A program made the translations under genes and the position numbers. A stretch of DNA of 64,000 nt from Halopseudomonas laoshanensis. GTDB lineage: Bacteria > Pseudomonadota > Gammaproteobacteria > Pseudomonadales > Pseudomonadaceae. Under the pieces are notes generated by a model. The model was given only the letters and a program-made list of their open reading frames with translations, was not told the origin of the DNA and searched no databases. The stretch lies in NCBI RefSeq assembly GCF_008365385.1, contig NZ_QOVF01000007.1, positions 62,001 to 126,000 on the forward strand. The letters are read 5' to 3'. This document shows, piece after piece, positions 61,843 through 64,000 of this stretch (position 1 is the first letter of the stretch; the number at the start of each line of letters is the position of its first letter).

Positions 61843-63381
61843 TCAGGATTCCAGCGTAATGATCGACCTGCCCGACATCTGCTCTGGTTGCTCCAGGCCC
61901 AGCAGAGCAAGCATGGTGGGCGCCACATCGGAAAGGATACCACCCTCGCGCATGCTTACCCGCCGCGGGCCGAAGTAGACAAAAGGCACAGGCTCACAGG
62001 TGTGCGCAGTATGCGCCTGGCCGGTGTGGTCATCGGACATCTGTTCGACATTACCGTGATCGGCGGTGATCAACACTTCACCTCCGACCCGCGCGAGCGC
62101 CTCGGTAACCCGGCGCACACATTCATCCAGGCATTCGACTGCTTTCACCGCCGCAGCAAAATCACCGGTATGGCCAACCATGTCGCCATTCGCGTAATTG
62201 ACAATGATCACGTCATAGCGCTGCTGATCGATTGCTTCGACCATACGGTCAGTCACTTCCGGCGCACTCATCTCTGGCTGCAGGTCATAGGTGGCTACCT
62301 GCGGCGACGGAATAAGGATGCGCTCCTCACCCTCGAAGGGTTCTTCCCGCCCACCGGAAAAGAAGAAGGTCACGTGGGCGTACTTTTCCGTTTCGGCAAT
62401 ACGCAGCTGGGTCTTGCCCTGCTTGGCCAGGTATTCGCCAAGCACATTGTCCAGCGACGCCGGCGGATAAGCGCAGGGTGCGGGAATGTCCGCAGCGTAT
62501 TGCGTCAGCATGACGAAGCCCGCCAGCTGCGGCTGGCGGGCGCGGGCAAAACCACTGAAACCAGGCTCGACAAACGCCCGGGTCAGCTCACGGGCACGGT
62601 CGGCACGGAAATTCATGAAAATCACCGCATCGCCATCCTGCAGCGGCTCGGCTGCACCGATGCGTGTAGCCTTGACGAACTCATCACTTTCACCGCGCTC
62701 GTAGGCTGCCAGCAGCGCATCGGCCGCATTTGCAGCACTGTATTCAGCCTTGGCATCGACAATAACATTGTAAGCCTGCTCGACCCGCTCCCAGCGGTTG
62801 TCGCGATCCATGGCGAAATAGCGGCCGACCAGACTCGCCGTACGTCCGGCGCCCAGACGCGCATAGGCATCTTCAAGCAACTGCAACGAAGGCTGCGCAC
62901 TTTTTGGTGGCGTGTCGCGGCCGTCAAGAAAGGCATGTACCAGCACGGTTTTTGCGCCGCGACGCACTGCCAGATCGACCATCGCCACCAGGTGCTCTTC
63001 GTGACTATGCACACCACCCGGCGACAACAGCCCCATAATATGCACGGCGCGCCCTTTGGCCACGGCCTTGTCCACGGCCTGACAAAGCTCTGGATTGGTG
63101 AAAAAATCACCATCGGCAATCGCCTTGGTGACCCGGGTAAAGTCCTGGTACACCACACGCCCGGCACCCAGATTCATGTGCCCCACTTCGGAATTGCCCA
63201 TCTGCCCATCCGGCAAGCCCACATCCATTCCCGAACCCGATACCAGCGTGTGCGGTGAATGCGCCCAAAGGCGATCCCAGACCGGGGTATTGGCGGCCAT
63301 GATGGCGTTGGACTCGGGCGACTCGCTGTGGCCAAAGCCATCCAGAATCATCAGAACCAGGGGTTTCGGGATTGCTGTCAT
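61843..63381 (-). CDS. gpmI: 2,3-bisphosphoglycerate-independent phosphoglycerate mutase
   Basis: 512 residues of the alkaline-phosphatase superfamily. [12 protein letters not shown] holds the first Mn-binding Asp, [15 protein letters not shown] the phosphorylated Ser64, [14 protein letters not shown] and [11 protein letters not shown] the other metal ligands. It interconverts 3- and 2-phosphoglycerate in glycolysis and gluconeogenesis. First gene of the gpmI-envC-ctp-deacetylase run. Confidence 0.98.
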   Translation of the reverse strand: MTAIPKPLVLMILDGFGHSESPESNAIMAANTPVWDRLWAHSPHTLVSGSGMDVGLPDGQMGNSEVGHMNLGAGRVVYQDFTRVTKAIADGDFFTNPELCQAVDKAVAKGRAVHIMGLLSPGGVHSHEEHLVAMVDLAVRRGAKTVLVHAFLDGRDTPPKSAQPSLQLLEDAYARLGAGRTASLVGRYFAMDRDNRWERVEQAYNVIVDAKAEYSAANAADALLAAYERGESDEFVKATRIGAAEPLQDGDAVIFMNFRADRARELTRAFVEPGFSGFARARQPQLAGFVMLTQYAADIPAPCAYPPASLDNVLGEYLAKQGKTQLRIAETEKYAHVTFFFSGGREEPFEGEERILIPSPQVATYDLQPEMSAPEVTDRMVEAIDQQRYDVIIVNYANGDMVGHTGDFAAAVKAVECLDECVRRVTEALARVGGEVLITADHGNVEQMSDDHTGQAHTAHTCEPVPFVYFGPRRVSMREGGILSDVAPTMLALLGLEQPEQMSGRSIITLES

Positions 63382-63581
63382 AACGGATTAACTCACCGAT
63401 TGGAGGGTTGACTGCTGGCGGCGCCGGGACCTTGTAGCGCCTGACAAGCGTGTCGGCACAGTTTACTTTGCCGGCTGGTGCCTGTCATGCGTGCATCTTC
63501 GACCCGCATTGCGCCCGGAAGGTTCTGCCACTGCGTCCGGCTGTGTATACTGGCGCACTTTATCGATCCGGAAGCATCCCC

Positions 63582-64000
63582 ATGCAACGCGTTTTAGACT
63601 TTTTTGCCCAAATGGCCGAGTTTCTTGGCAACCACTATCTGCTGGCGCTGGCCTTTCTGGTCGTCATGACGCTGCTGGTTATTACCGAAGGCCGCAAGGG
63701 TGGCAAGAGCGTCAGCACTCAGCAGGCCACTACGCTGATCAATCGGGAAAACGCCGTGGTCGTGGATATCCGCTCGAAGAAGGATTACGCCGCAGGTCAT
63801 ATTGTCGATTCGCTGAATATTCCGTCAGATACGATGACCAAACGCCTCAGCGAACTGGACAAGTACAAAGACCGGCCAGTACTGCTGGTCTGCGCCAATG
63901 GCCAGCATTCCGGGCCTTGCTCAAAACAACTCAAAGCCGCCGGGCACAGCAACGTCAACCGTCTTTCAGGTGGCATCGCTGGCTGGCGTGCGGACAACCT
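63582..64000 (+). CDS. Membrane-anchored rhodanese-like protein, 3' partial
   Basis: 139 residues are visible before the window ends in frame. One N-terminal membrane helix (HYLLALAFLVVMTLLVITE) precedes a rhodanese domain: VVVDIRSKKDYAAGHIVDS, then the active-site loop LLVCANGQHSG with Cys104, and LSGGIAGW. In pseudomonads such a gene sits beside gpmI and ahead of grxC-secB, which fits. A TATACT -10-like hexamer lies at 63545-63550. Confidence 0.9.
   Translation, partial: MQRVLDFFAQMAEFLGNHYLLALAFLVVMTLLVITEGRKGGKSVSTQQATTLINRENAVVVDIRSKKDYAAGHIVDSLNIPSDTMTKRLSELDKYKDRPVLLVCANGQHSGPCSKQLKAAGHSNVNRLSGGIAGWRADN

Noticed and set aside
61828..63258. 476-codon open frame on the plus strand
   Set aside because: Antisense to gpmI, whose catalytic motifs are complete. 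The same reasoning applies to 29346-30443, 31197-32141 and 50850-52097.

Overview
The window reads as ordinary, gene-dense chromosome of a Pseudomonadaceae-like gammaproteobacterium, moderately GC-rich; a Halopseudomonas/Pseudomonas-type organism is my best guess. The grounds are the hisB-hisH-hisA-hisF run followed by polysaccharide deacetylase, S41 peptidase, EnvC, GpmI and a rhodanese gene, the AsmA-MutY-YggX-tRNA-Phe block, an Rnk-type regulator, and SD-led starts with many 4-bp stop/start overlaps. Taxonomy is inferred from gene order and protein style only. I see no insertion sequence, integrase, phage module, rRNA or CRISPR array. Both window ends cut genes (a fused acyl-CoA carboxylase on the left, a rhodanese on the right).

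Layout. 1-12.5 kb: a single-chain biotin-dependent carboxylase; a minus-strand bd-oxidase operon cydA-cydB-cydD-cydC in which the ABC exporter needed for oxidase assembly is translationally coupled to the oxidase; an lrgA-lrgB pair; and two adjacent acyl-CoA dehydrogenases that look like the two halves of a heteromeric enzyme. 12.7-20 kb: an ABC1/UbiB-like kinase, a chemoreceptor, a nitroreductase, a double-hotdog thioesterase, and an ECF sigma/anti-sigma pair with a secreted DUF4394 protein. The sigma operon and the DUF4394 gene carry near-identical promoter boxes, so this looks like a small autoregulated regulon. 20.2-27.1 kb: an eight-gene Mrp-type cation/proton antiporter operon in the order E-F-G-(MbhD+MbhE+B fusion)-C-D-D-D. 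27.4-32.5 kb: an SSS symporter with a 43-residue membrane partner, a secreted hydrolase, a DUF1145 protein and a Tat-exported sulfatase.

32.5-38 kb: a compact surface-sugar module. It has a family-2 glycosyltransferase facing a four-gene minus-strand operon (SDR, glucose-1-phosphate cytidylyltransferase, SAF-domain oxidoreductase, RfbC-like 3,5-epimerase). A perfect CRP/Vfr-type palindrome lies ahead of the glycosyltransferase. 38-45.4 kb is the most accessory-looking part: a LysR regulator, a secreted protein built from GSERLR-type repeats, two Rnk/GreA-C-like regulators about 5 kb apart that share an upstream hairpin, a DUF1329 protein, an M20 amidohydrolase with an AraC regulator, and a 624-bp gap holding an orphan terminator.

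45.5-64 kb is conserved housekeeping: tRNA-Thr next to a cluster of DnaA-box-like 9-mers, a methyltransferase, a basic-amino-acid ABC importer, tRNA-Phe, yggX-mutY-asmA, an L-2-hydroxyglutarate-type dehydrogenase, hisBHAF, and the deacetylase/S41/EnvC/GpmI operon.

The observations I rate highest are the duplicated ECF promoter, the fused Mrp gene and operon order, the paired Rnk-like genes with a common leader hairpin, the CDP-sugar module that has no 4,6-dehydratase in this window, and the short secreted repeat protein.
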